From assembly GCA_029204225.1 (NCBI GenBank), contig CM055092.1, positions 74,974,383 through 75,038,382 of the forward strand: a stretch of 64,000 nucleotides of DNA, given 5' to 3'. Under the pieces are notes generated by a model. That model searched no databases. It was not told where the DNA came from and saw nothing but the letters and a program-made list of their open reading frames with translations. Positions 12,686-22,560 of the stretch are shown one piece after another (positions within the stretch are counted from its first letter, which is position 1; each line of letters begins with the position of its first letter). The translations under genes were made by a program, and so were the position numbers. The DNA is from Diphasiastrum complanatum. Taxonomy: Eukaryota; Streptophyta; Lycopodiopsida; Lycopodiales; Lycopodiaceae.

Positions 12686-13297
12686 TGTGAAGAATTGCCA
12701 AAAGCTGGCAAATCTAGCTTGATAAAAAACCATGTAGAAGCATGTAAAATGTACATAAGTGGGTCCCACATGTGTGAGGCCATGGAGCCACGTGGGAAAC
12801 CTACCCTCCTATAGAACCAAAAGTGCTCAAAATAGAAGGTTTTGTCCAAGTGTCAGTTTTGCATGATGAATCATCATATGACAGAGCACCTTCACACATG
12901 TGGGATCAGAGGGATGATCAGTACCACGAGCTCCCAGTTATTGTATTTATAGAGCCACATTTGGCCATAATCATTGTGAGACACCAGTCTTGGTTTTGGA
13001 AGCAATTTTGAGTGATTCTCTCCATTTGTCTACATTTGTTTTGATTGTTTTGAGGTTCTATCAATGTGTACTTGATTTTCAGGTTGGAGTCCGTACTCAG
13101 ACAGTGCTTCACACATGTGAAACCATAAAGTACACTTACCTTCAATTAATGATTGTTCTTGTTAGGATTTTGTGTCTAGAATTGATCTAGATTGATCTTA
13201 ATCTGAAGTAGATTGATAGATCAAGTAATCTGACAACCAATCCCTCTTGAGGATCAGATTAGGATCCACTCTTGGTCCTTTTTGTACTTTTTGCACA
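12686..13297 (+). repeat. isolated LTR related to the 57,862 element family
   Basis: Starts TGTGAAGAATTG and ends TTTTTGCACA (612 bp). It aligns with the LTRs at 57,862-58,695 and 63,032-63,866 through shared blocks such as GTTTTGTCCAAGTGTCA, GAATCATCATATGAC, AGAGCCACATTTGGCCATAAT and GATCTAGATTGATCT. It has ACATGTGT and CCACGTGG palindromes. No PBS follows (ATAATGACAC), so it is a solo or recombinant LTR. Flanks GCTAA and ATAAT do not give a clean 5-bp duplication. Confidence 0.8.
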
Positions 13298-13447
13298 ATA
13301 ATGACACGCGTCGATCAGGGATTCGCGCACGTGTCTCAGCCCACATGGCCTCATAATTGGTATATCATAATCAGTACGGACATTTCACATGGTCTAATCA
13401 TCTGACGACACGTGTCTCGACTGTCTTTTCACACGTGCAAAAATTTC

Positions 13448-13460
13448 GTATATATATGCC
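13448..13460 (+). promoter_or_regulatory. TATA box ahead of the H3-like sequence
   Basis: GTATATATATGCC, with three ACGTG-containing motifs just upstream (about 13331, 13411 and 13434), followed by a pyrimidine-rich leader and the ATG pair at 13764/13767. Plausible core promoter by position; not tested. Confidence 0.45.
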
Positions 13461-13763
13461 CTCAAATTTTTCATTTTTTTTTGCAAAATTCTCGCTTTTA
13501 GCTCCCGATATCGCTCTCGGAGCGCTCTTTCATCCTTCAGACTTCCGCTCTCTCACAGTGCGCTTGAGTCCGATACCGCCTACTGTGCAATATCGCTTTC
13601 GAGCACACATCTCTTTTCTGCATATAATCTCTATAGATCTTCCTCTTGAAACTGATATTCAGTACTGGTATCGATCTCAAGCTCCCTTTCATCGCAAATT
13701 TTTTTGTTTTGATCCACTTTTGTTTATTTCAAACTTCTTTTTGTTAATTTCCTTCTTCCGAGA

Positions 13764-14351
13764 ATGATGGCTAGGACTAAATCCACCGCCCGTGCCATCA
13801 CCACTGTACAGCCATCCCATTCCCGTGTTCCCCCTGGTACTGGCCGTAGGCGTGACAGGAAGCAAGTCTGGCTTACGGAGATCAGAAAACTCCAGAGATC
13901 AACTGAATTGTTGATCCCTAGAGCTCCTTTTGGCCGATCTGTCTGAAATGTCACTCTGTCACTTGGTCTTGATGTTCGTTTTGTCGTGACAGCCATGCAG
14001 ACTTTGCAAGGTGTTGTAGAAGATTTTTTGTCCTAGTTTTTTGAGGATACTTGTCTTTTGACATTGCATGGTAAGCGTGTCACCATCATGCCAAAGGATT
14101 TCATTATTCTCAAAAGGCTTCGGGACATATATTCTGGTCTGCATGTAGATAATGCCAGCACCTCCAGAAACCTGCCTCTGGATAGAACCGACGTGTCTAC
14201 TACCTCTAGGAGGAAGAGAAAGCAAGTTGTCCCCAAGAAGGCTGGATCTCGAAGGCCAGTTGCTTTCCTTCCTCCTAGACGTATCCCTGCCAGAAGACCC
14301 CGTGTCATCCTAAGCTCTGAGTCAAATGTTGGAGAATCTGGCTCAGATTGA
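13764..14351 (+). pseudogene. histone H3-like domain with long C-terminal extension, two in-frame stops
   Basis: From ATG 13767 the frame reads MARTKSTARA, then a tail about 13 residues shorter than canonical H3, then IRKLQRSTELLI, a helix 2 region ending VEDFL, FFEDT, and KRVTIMPKD. The histone fold aligns to H3 without gaps from STELLI to RVTIMPKD. The tail keeps R2, K4 and R8, but K9 is Ala. A TGA at 13943 falls at H3 Arg72 (CGA to TGA would be a single transition), and a TAG at 14033-14035 sits at Gly102. After the H3 end the frame continues another ~74 codons: basic (RRKRKQVVPKKAG), Pro/Arg-rich, then acidic Ser-rich, stopping at 14351. Loop 1 has H3 length, so it is not a typical centromeric H3. 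No intron is seen in this part. It abuts the Ulp1-like gene, probably once one reading frame. Confidence 0.78.
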
Positions 14352-15849
14352 GAATCTTCACCAGTCCTCCTCCTATTATTCGTCCAGCTCCTCAACAGGT
14401 TTCATCACCAAAATTGTTGATTACCCAAGAGGAGCTAGACAAAATAACAGAGAGATCTGTAAATATTGTTTTCACTTCTCTTTCTGCCCCTCCTGTACAT
14501 AATCTTTTTGTGAGAATTCCATACGATCCAGCCCAGGTTTTTTTTTATTCTGACCATTATAATCAATACGAGGCCTACCTAGCTAACAAAATTGATCTTC
14601 TCGGCAACTTTTTTTATTCTTTTCTTCCAAATACACGTAGAAGCTTTAGATTAGGTCCTAAATTTTGTGCTGAGCTTAAAGATAAGACCTCAAAAATTTC
14701 AGATGCAATAGTAGAGGCCGGTGTTTCATTTTTGCAGAATAGTATTAGTTTCGATTCCCATGGTACAGTTTTTGTAGTTAGTCCATTTTTCATGGGAGCG
14801 GTAAAGGCGAAAGAAGCCAATTTTGAGAAGACTGTCTATTTTATCGAGTGCAATCCTATGGCGAAATTCTATTTGATTCCATATGAAGATAAGTAAGGAT
14901 TGCTCTTTTGTTTTTGTTGCTTTATTCTGGATTGTTGCATGCCTCATTGCGTCAATAAGAACGAAATTTTTTCATAAATATGAATTTATCGATATTTGTA
15001 TCTTGGTTGTTGCAGTCGGCATTGGAGCCTAAACATTCTTTTTGTAAAAATAAATAAGGAGGGAGTATCAAATTTTCTATGTGTAAAATTAAACTCAGTT
15101 GCAAATACACATAGAGAATTTGATTCTCTACTTCATGATGTCGTTTGGAAAATACCGACAACGGCAACTTCAATTGGAGATATAACCATCAAATCTCTGA
15201 AGGTATATTCAATTTATCTCTGATATGCATGTATTTTTTTTCTTAAATCAAATGTATCGTCATAGTATAAATAAAATTTCTATCATAATATTACTAATTT
15301 TTGTTCTCTATATGCAGTGTGTACAACAGAATGACGCTTTTAGTTGTGCATGGTTCGTCCTGTACAATACGAAGCTATTTTTTGAATGGTATAATTTACA
15401 AATGGATGTAGATATTGAAAATGTAATATTCTATTAATTTGTTGTTCATTTCATTCTAATTCATATTTTATTACTATCATTGTTTGTAATTTGCTGAATC
15501 TCGTGTTTTGTGATGATAGTTCACTCTTGAGCCGTATACTCCTGATGATGTATATAAATTTCGGCAAGAGTTGATCAGAACCTTTGCCCAGTACGGTGTA
15601 GGCGTTGCACCTGCAATTGAGGGCCCTCAAAAGGAATCTGCTCCTGCCTTAACAGTCTTTCAGGTTATTCAGGATGCAGATCTTATTTTATATGATAAAA
15701 AAGGAATAAAAGTCCTTCCTAATACAGAGGAAGGCAATTTTGTAGCAGATATTCCTCTTGCCTTAAAAGGCATTGAGGCCCTTCCCAAAACAGAGGAGGG
15801 GGAGATTATAGAAGGAGCTGTTGCTTTATCAGTTCCTAATCTGATATAG
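14321..15849 (+). CDS. Ulp1/SENP-like C48 cysteine peptidase, four exons, 5' end unclear
   Basis: Exons are 14321/14348-14892, 15016-15202, 15318-15422 and 15520-15849, joined by three short GT-AG introns (123, 115 and 97 bp) that keep the frame; the codon AA|T is split over the first. The product would be about 390 residues. C48 hallmarks seen are RHWSL with His at 15020-15022, the downstream position usually LDS here reading LNS (Asn codon 15092-15094), and QQNDAFSC with Gln 15327-15329 and Cys 15345-15347. C48 enzymes remove SUMO or related modifiers and are also common in plant transposons. The usual Asp-Cys-Gly around the nucleophile is Ser-Cys-Ala, and the catalytic Asp is Asn, so activity is doubtful. 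The first exon opens at a TTG with no ATG; it overlaps the end of the H3-like frame by one frame change. The tail (15,600-15,849) contains two similar repeats around LPNTEEG and LPKTEEG. Confidence 0.72.
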
Positions 15850-16075
15850 AAAATATAGAAAAATTGATTGAATAGAGATCTATTTGTAAATAGAGAGACA
15901 TAAAAAAAAAAAGATACAATCATTTTACTTGTAAACAACCCGTTTATGAGTTTTTTTATTGATATCACAATAGATTCTTACAATCAACTTGTGTCCATAG
16001 TCTAATAATGGAATGCAATTTTTCTATTATGATAAAAAGACATGATGATTGGCATGTATTTGTTGATAGTGAATC
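15850..16075. other. gap between two converging genes
   Basis: About 225 AT-rich bases separate the stop of the Ulp1-like gene (plus) and the stop of the minus-strand gene at 16076. It must contain both 3' ends; no distinct terminator-like motif stands out. Confidence 0.5.
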
Positions 16076-16456
16076 TCAATGTTCTTCTATAAGTTGGATT
16101 GTTTCGTCAATATCTCTGCATTTGATCTCGAGCTCATGTCTTTTACGTACCTGCATAAAACTAATACAAAGTTAGTTAGAATTAGTACAGAAATTGTATT
16201 AGAAAGTTTTGATTGAAACTATTCATAAAAGATCGAGTGTTTACAGTTACTTACGAGTTTACCATTGAAAATGAATCTGAAGTCCGAAAGTACATCATCT
16301 TGTAGGAGCAATAGTTCCCGCCGGATGTAGTTTAGACTCCAATCTTCTTCCACCTCAACACATGTCAAAACGACATCATTGTATATAATTTCGATATTTT
16401 TTCGTTTTGAATGTCCACTGGCTTCCAAGTCCTGATCGAGTAGCACCCATTTACCT
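16076..16456 (-). CDS. unrecognised spliced gene, last two exons
   Basis: Minus-strand exon ~16454-16255 encodes a block with IIYNDVVLTCVEVEEDWSL, YIRRELLLLQDDVL and FRFIFNGKL, and ends at a strong donor (CTC|GTAAGT). An acceptor TGCAG at 16151 restores the frame into exon 16150-16076 (VRKRHELEIKCRDIDETIQL...), which ends at TGA 16078-16076. A 104-bp intron with consensus ends and an uninterrupted frame on both sides support a real gene. The upstream exon probably begins just after AAATAAAG near 16454; the true start is further right and unresolved. The Glu/Leu-rich block could be a small ubiquitin-like or coiled module, but I do not recognise it. Confidence 0.55.
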
Positions 16457-16689
16457 TTATTTTTTTTTCATCTTTGATAATGGAAGCATAAGGTTAACAT
16501 TTGTTTTTCAATTTGATAACGGAAGCACATGGAAGACATTTTAATTCTGCATTCTATTTCTCCATCTGATCTTTTGTCCCAGCCTTCATCCATAAGTTCA
16601 GATAATAAACTATTTGATAAATTTTTGCATACAAACATTGTTGGGGTTTTGTGAACATTGACACTTGAAAAGAAATCCACAAATATATT

Positions 16690-16897
16690 CAAGGAAATAA
16701 ACCAACTCAATCTGACTATTTTTTATCTCGTGCTCATTTTTAATGAATTTTTTACATCACTATATATCTTGCAACGAAATGATTCTGAAATTGTAGCAGC
16801 TCGTGCAATCCATTCATCACTTTCAAAACTAGGTAATGAAATTGGTACTATTTGTCCAAAATTTCCTTTTGTATCAAGAATGTACATTGATTCATAA
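16690..16897 (-). other. possible upstream exon of the minus-strand gene
   Basis: An open frame on the minus strand reads MYILDTKGNFGQIVPISLPS and DEWIARAATISESFRCKIYSD, then GTAAAA, a possible donor. Composition looks coding, but I could not connect it by a frame-keeping splice to the exon at 16454. A further open stretch at 16640-16468 (NLSNSLLSELMDEGWD) lies between. Confidence 0.35.
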
Positions 16898-16904
16898 AAA
16901 AAGA

Positions 16905-17481
16905 TGAAAAATTGGTGGTATAGTTTGTTGTCAAATCAAATCAAGTTCATTCTAAATGTCAAGTGTGAGATTATTTGGGTCAAGAGTGAGTCCAACATAA
17001 GTGATTAAGTTTGATTTTCATGTATTTGAAACAAAACCCATCTTTTATGATGAATCATCATATGACAAAGCACCTTCACACATGTGGGATCAAAGGGATG
17101 ATCATTGTCACGAGCTCCCACTTATTGTATATATAGAGCCACATTTGGCCATAATCAATGTGAGACACCAATCTTGGTTTTGGAAGCAATTTTGAGTGAT
17201 TCTCTCCATTTGTCTACATTTGTTTTGATTGTTTCGAGATTCTATCAATGTGTACTTGATTTTCAGGTTGGAGTCCGTACCCTGACAGGGTTTCACACAT
17301 GTGAAACCAGCAAGTACATTTACCTTCAATAAATGATTGTTCTTGTTTGGATTTTATGTCTAGAATTGATCTAGATTGATCTTAATCTTATGTAGATTGA
17401 TAGATCAAGTAAATCTAACATCCAATCCCTCTTGAAGATCAGACTAGGATCCACTCTTGGTGCTTTTTGTACTTTTTCCAC
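16905..17481 (+). mobile_element. rearranged fragment of the 57,862-type LTR element
   Basis: Bases 16905-17041 match internal sequence of the large element at 60,228-60,366 (GAGATTATTTGGGTCAAGAG). At 17042 the sequence switches to the middle of its LTR (GATGAATCATCATATGAC) and runs to the LTR end TTTTTCCACA at 17481. The 3' internal part and the first ~190 bp of LTR are missing, so this is a deletion join. Confidence 0.75.
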
Positions 17482-17911
17482 AGGACATGAGCATAAAAGT
17501 TTGTCATTTGAATAAAGCACTTTATGGCCTAAAAACAAGCGCCACATGCATGGTATAGTAGGAGTGATGCTTATTCTCATTATAAGGGGATGGTGAGAAC
17601 ACACTCCAACCCTAATCTTTATGTCATATGCTTTGATGGTTTGATTGCTTTGGTTGCACTCTATGTTGACGACTTGATTATCATTGGAAATAATCAAGAT
17701 ATAATAGACATGATCAAGAAAGATCTCACGAATCAATTTGAGAAAACGGATCTCAGCCTAATGAACTATTATATCAGAGTGGAAGTGTGGCCAGAAGGAC
17801 ACGAGTTGGGGCTAATTCAAGTCAAGTATGTAAGGGAATTGTGCACAATTTAAGGTTGCAATATTGTAGGCTAGTGAACACACCCATTGAGAGCTTTCCA
17901 AGCTTGATGAG
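17482..17911 (+). pseudogene. copia reverse transcriptase fragment (left half of a split element)
   Basis: Plus-strand coding, with small frameshifts near 17496 and 17530, reads LNKALYGLK, then GLIALVALYVDDLIIIGNN with the YVDD catalytic motif, and NYYIRVEVW and KYVRELCTI. It breaks off at GAGCTTTCCAAGCTTGATGAG, where the gypsy element is inserted, and resumes at 22938. The best relative in the window is the fragment at 29,085, which shows the uninterrupted target. Confidence 0.85.
17907..17911 (+). other. left target-site duplication ATGAG
   Basis: ATGAG directly precedes the gypsy LTR start TGTTGTAAAG and is repeated at 22933-22937. Confidence 0.85.
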
Positions 17912-18815
17912 TGTTGTAAAGTTGACTCAGGTGCACCCAGCGTGCCCTATAAGACTCTAAGGGGTGACGCTCTCTAAGGTCCCAGAGCAAGTTAGAACAT
18001 CAAGGACTGAGCCTCCAACCTGTGGTGAGCCAGTCAAGTAGTCACAAGTCATGAGCTAGCTCTGGAGCTCGAGTCATGGCCTAGTCAGGAAGCAAGTTGA
18101 TTCTGCCACCGGGACGGCTCCCGGGACCCATGTCCGGGAGCCAGACTGATTTTGCCAGGCTTGCTAGGCTTAATCAGCAAAATAAAAACTAAGTCCTAAA
18201 AAGCGTGCCTTACCAGAAAGCACTATGTTTCAGAACAGAGGAAGTGCGTCGAATCACAGCAGAACTATAGGGGGAGTCCGACAGACAGAAACTTGGACAG
18301 CTCAACCAGCGCCAGGAATCTAGTCGCCAGGTCTCAGCTCCCTCTACCAGCACGAGCCAAGCACAATGCCCAGCACATGTTGGTGGCCCCGAGATCGGTT
18401 AGTCTATGTATGAATGTAACTTCTTTCAAATCTAATAAAGCTGATCCTTGGGGATGATTAACATTTCGGTTTTGCCTCCGAGACTGGTCCAAGTGGAAGG
18501 ACCCTTACTACAACCTTTTTGCGTCGCCGGCACCTAAGGGTCCTCATCATCGACGTGGGGCTTGCCGCTATGCCAATTGGTCAGTTTGGTGGATTTCATG
18601 TGTGGCTTGTCTTTGCCTTTGGTTACCTTTTGGGGACGGATTCTGAGTTGGCTTTCGGGTTGGTTGGGATTCCAGTTTTCTTAAGTTTGAATGGTTAAAC
18701 TTGTTACATTTCTGAGTTGGCTTTTACGTAAGTGCATGATGGATGAATGTTAGACTTAAGCGCGTGTTGGAGAAACCGCTCAAGTCCCAATGCCCTTTGA
18801 GACGCCGACACAACA
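17912..18815 (+). repeat. 5' LTR of the gypsy element (904 bp)
   Basis: TGTTGTAAAG...CACAACA. It contains a strong inverted repeat at 18116-18142 (GGCTCCCGGGAC/GTCCGGGAGCC) and a likely R-region signal AATAAAG near 18434. Only 18460-18815 is represented in the 3' LTR. Confidence 0.88.
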
Positions 18816-18817
18816 TG

Positions 18818-18830
18818 TGGTATCAAAGCC
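18818..18830 (+). other. gypsy primer-binding site
   Basis: TGGTATCAAAGCC, two bases inside the LTR end; one base differs from the common TGGTATCAGAGCC Met-tRNA site. Confidence 0.8.
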
Positions 18831-19605
18831 GACAAGCCGGTCAACTACGCAAGTCTCACAGGGATGGCCACGTTTTGGGATTTGTTAGGACAACCGTTGC
18901 GCAAAGTGTTGCCCACAGTGTAAGCACGGGTGTGTCCACGGTCGGGGTGGTCAGCAGAATGGGGGACTTGATGAGGCAAGGTGCTACCCTTGAGGTGTAA
19001 GCAAGGTCAGTTCCCGTGGTTCGGGCCTGGCACCGTCTGCACGTAGGACAGATTAGGCAATGTGCTGCCATTAGGTTGGTGAAAGCACGGTCTGTGCCTT
19101 GTGGGGTGCGGGGGGACATATTCAAACTGTACGGGTTAACCATTGATACAGAGATGCTGTTCGAATTCGGGTGTAAAGCACAAAGTGGTTAGCTGCCGGT
19201 GCGGGATAGCTGCCGATCGTTTAGCTATAAGGGCTATCGACCAAAAAGTAGTGGGGCGTGACTGAGGCAATGTGCTGCTTAATGGTGAAAGCACTAATGG
19301 TTGGATGGATGTTTTCCCATGGGCTAATTCTGTGATAGATTTGAGTGGGCGCGGCTAGGCAAAGGTCCTACGTCCGGTCTCAAGGGGAATGTGGCTTGAG
19401 AGGGATCCTCTGTATTTGCTTTGGTTGGTATGTTCGTTTGTGGTGTGCTTGTTTGGACCTGAATAACCTCTAGTTGCTTAACTTCTTCCAGGTGATCTGA
19501 TCTAGTTGGGAGTTTAAGGAGGAATTTACATTTGTGGGTGGACGACATACACGTATGGAAAGGAGCTTCCATGGGGCAACCCCCAAGATTGGTTCAAGAT
19601 AATTA
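18831..19605 (+). other. gypsy leader, gag not recognisable
   Basis: GC-richer than its flanks, with an imperfect repeated phrase (GGCAATGTGCTGCc...GGTGAAAGCAC near 19053 and 19268). No gag or zinc-knuckle coding can be read in any plus frame. Confidence 0.5.
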
Positions 19606-21550
19606 TTCCTATCCGGAAAGATCGCGGGGAGGAAGTTAGATTTCATGATCGACTCCGGAGCTTCACATAACTATATTTCAAGGAGCGTAGTGGAACATTT
19701 CAGCTTGCCGACTAGAAATGTAACATCAATGCTCAAGGTAGAACAACAAAGGGAGCACTGGACGCAGACAAAGCAACATTGAACATCCCGGTGCAAATTG
19801 GGAGATGGAAGGCTAAACTTAGCTTTTTGATTTTAGAGATGGATGCCTTCGATGTAATTTTGGGCCTTCCCTGGCTAAATGAACATTGTATTGCAGTTTT
19901 GGGTAAGAGCTCAAACTTGGTTCTCTTGGATTACAAGGGACAAATCTGTATGACAAAAGCTCTGCCTGGAGGGAATGCGAAGGGCACCGATATTGAACAA
20001 AATCTAGTTGCTGCATCTGTGATTAAAAGCATGGCGAAAGGGAAATGGTCAAAGTGCTTTCTTTGTATCTATAGAGAGGTTCCAGATTGGAAAAACGCAC
20101 AACAGAAAAACTTGCCAAAGGAGGTGGCAAATTTGCTAGAGGAATTTAGCGATGTGTTTCCAGAAGAACTCCCAACTAAGTTACCTCCTCAAAGATCTGT
20201 GGATCATAAGATTGAGTTGGTATCAGGAACAGAACCAACTTCACGAGCACCCTATAGGATGTCCCAAGAAGAGTTGGTGGAACTGAAACGACAACTTGGT
20301 GAATTGATAGACAAAGGATTCATTAGACCCAGTGCTTCGCCTTTTGGAGCCCCAATATTATTCGTGGAAAAGGCAGACAAGACACTGCGGATGTGTGTGG
20401 ATTACCGCATGCTCAACAAAGGTACCATCAAGAACAAGTATCCCATGCCTAGAATTGATGACCTGTTCGACCAGCTCAAACATGCCAGATATTTTAGCCG
20501 AATAGATCTTAGATCTGGATATCACCAAATTCGAATAGCTAAAGACGATGAGCACAGAACGGCTTTTCGAACACGGTATGGGAGCCACGAATTCAGGGTG
20601 ATGTCGTTCGGTCTAACAAACGCACCAGCCACTTTTTGCACATTGATGAGCAACATTTTTCAGGACTGCTTAGATGAATTTGTCATTGTGTACATCGACG
20701 ACATCTTGTTGTTTAGTCGTAGCCTCAAAGATCACATTAAACATTTAAGGACGGTCCTCCGACGACTGAGGAAGAATAGCTTGTTCGCGAAAAGAGAAAA
20801 ATGTGAATTTGTGGTAGAGGAAGTTGATTTCCTTGGACATGTTATAGGCTATGGACAAATTTGGATGGATCCTAAGAAGATCAAGACTATCTTGGATTGG
20901 CTGGCTCCTAAAACTGTTCACGACATCAAATCCTTTGTGGGCTTATGTAACTTTTACAGGAGATTCATTGAGGCATTTAGCAAAATTGTGGCACCACTGT
21001 TAGAGCAGACCAAGACTCATCTGAAGATGACATGGACACCGGAATGTGAAGCAGCGTTCCAAGAACTAAAACAACGGATCACTCAAGAACCCATCCTTGC
21101 CTTACCGAACTTTAGCAAACCTTTTGAAATACATACAGACGTGTCGAACTTTGCTATTGGCGTTGTGCTGATGCAAGACGGACAACCTGTTGCATATTTT
21201 TCAATGAAATTGAGTGACGTAGAGCAAGATGGCCAACTCATGAAAAAGAAATGGTCGCAGTAGTTCAAGCAGTGGAGCATTGGAGACATTATGTGGCAGG
21301 AAAACCCTTTAAGGCATTCACTGATAATGTATCACTCAAGTACTTCTCATCCCAAGGTATGCTCATGCCAAAGCAAATGCGATGGCAAAACTTTCTCTCA
21401 AAATTCGATATAGACATTGTACACACGGCGGGAAAGAACAATGTGGTGGTGGACGCACTAAGTAGACAGGAACACTTGATGGCAACGGTGACAACTCAGG
21501 TGACTGGCCTACTCCAAGAAATCAGGGAGAATTATGGTGCAGATGCGTAG
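19606..21550 (+). pseudogene. gypsy protease, reverse transcriptase and RNase H
   Basis: Protease begins in one frame (FMIDSGASHNYIS near 19645, active-site Asp at 19651), then shifts near 19750 into the long frame 19779-21263 with [10 protein letters not shown], completing the aspartic protease. RT follows: [57 protein letters not shown] and the catalytic YIDD near 20690-20701, then the thumb ([21 protein letters not shown]). RNase H starts in the same frame ([12 protein letters not shown]) and continues after a frameshift near 21240 in 21251-21550 (HWRHYV, FTDNVSLKYF, NVVVDALSR) to a TAG at 21548. Catalytic RT residues are intact. Confidence 0.95.
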
Positions 21551-22560
21551 GCGAAGGACTTAATGATCGAATTCCAGCTGGGAAAGCCTCATAAACATTT
21601 CACTTGGAAAGGTCAAATGGTTGTTTATAAACAATGCAAAGTATATGTCCCAGACAACATCAACCTGAGGAAGAAAGTCTTGCGAGAACATCATGACGTA
21701 TTAGCCACCGGACATCCAGGGGTGAATCGCATGTATGAACTTCTCAAAAGAGACTTCTATTGGCCAGGTATGTGGGCAGACGTTGAATCCTATGTGCAAA
21801 CATGCCCGACATGTCAACAAGTGAAGGCGGAACCGCTAGCTCCACCAGGACTACTCCAACCATTACCGGTACCAGCATACCCATCGGATTCGGTGAGCAT
21901 GGATTTTATTGTTCAACTACCACGGTGCCAAGGCTTCGACTCAATTTATGTGGTGGTTGACCGCTTTTCAAAGCAAGTTCATCTGGTACCAACTAAAAGT
22001 TCAGTGACAACTGAAGAAGTGGCAAGGTTATTTTTCAAATGTGTCTTCAAATACCACAGCCTGCCTAGAGCGATTATTTCTGACCGAGACACCAAGTTCG
22101 TCGGAAAGTTTTGGACTTGTCTATTTCGCCTCGTGGGAACTGGACTGAATTTTAGCACTGCATATCACCCTCAGACAGATGGGCAAACGGAACGAGTCAA
22201 TCGACAAATTGAACAATATTTATGAAATTATGTCGCTTGGGACCAATCCGATTGGGTCAACTACTTGGATATTCTCGAGTTTGCACATAACAACCAAGTG
22301 AACATATCTACTAGAAGGGCACTCTTCGAGATAAGCAATGGTCGGCTACCGATTGTTCCAAGCTCTTTTCTTACAAGCGTGCAAGAAACTCTAGTACCCA
22401 CCGTGGAGGAATTCATCAATGAGTGGCACACAAAGCTGACAGAGGTGAAGTCATTTTTAGAGCAGTCACAAAGGAGTATGGCAGCTAACTTAAACCCACA
22501 TCGATGAGAACTGGAATTTGAGGAAGGTGATCAAGTGTGGCTGAACACAAAGAACATTGT
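21551..22560 (+). pseudogene. gypsy integrase, truncated at its C-terminus
   Basis: The HHCC finger (HHDVLATGHPG...CPTCQQ) and core are present, with D (SMDFIVQL), D (SDRDTKFVG) and E (TDGQTERVNR), so the DDE set is complete. A TGA at 22223 interrupts the core, and the frame reopens by 22265 (EFAHNNQVNIS). Coding ends at VWLNTKNI, where intact elements continue into the C-terminal barrel; here the sequence passes directly into LTR at about 22561. Confidence 0.93.

Noticed and set aside
13357-13767. 136-codon ORF upstream of the H3-like ATG
   Set aside because: Overlaps a TATA box and pyrimidine-rich leader and has no family resemblance.
13764-14100. Centromeric H3 (CENH3)
   Set aside because: The loop 1 region has the ordinary H3 length and the fold aligns to H3 without gaps; CENH3 usually has a longer loop 1.
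13764-15849. Giant-virus or Maverick origin (histone plus Ulp1-like protease)
   Set aside because: Short plant-type introns and lack of any capsid, ATPase or polymerase gene nearby do not support it.
12686-17481. One retrotransposon that carried host cDNA
   Set aside because: Introns are retained, no PBS follows the left LTR, and no matching target duplication was found; kept only as a hypothesis.
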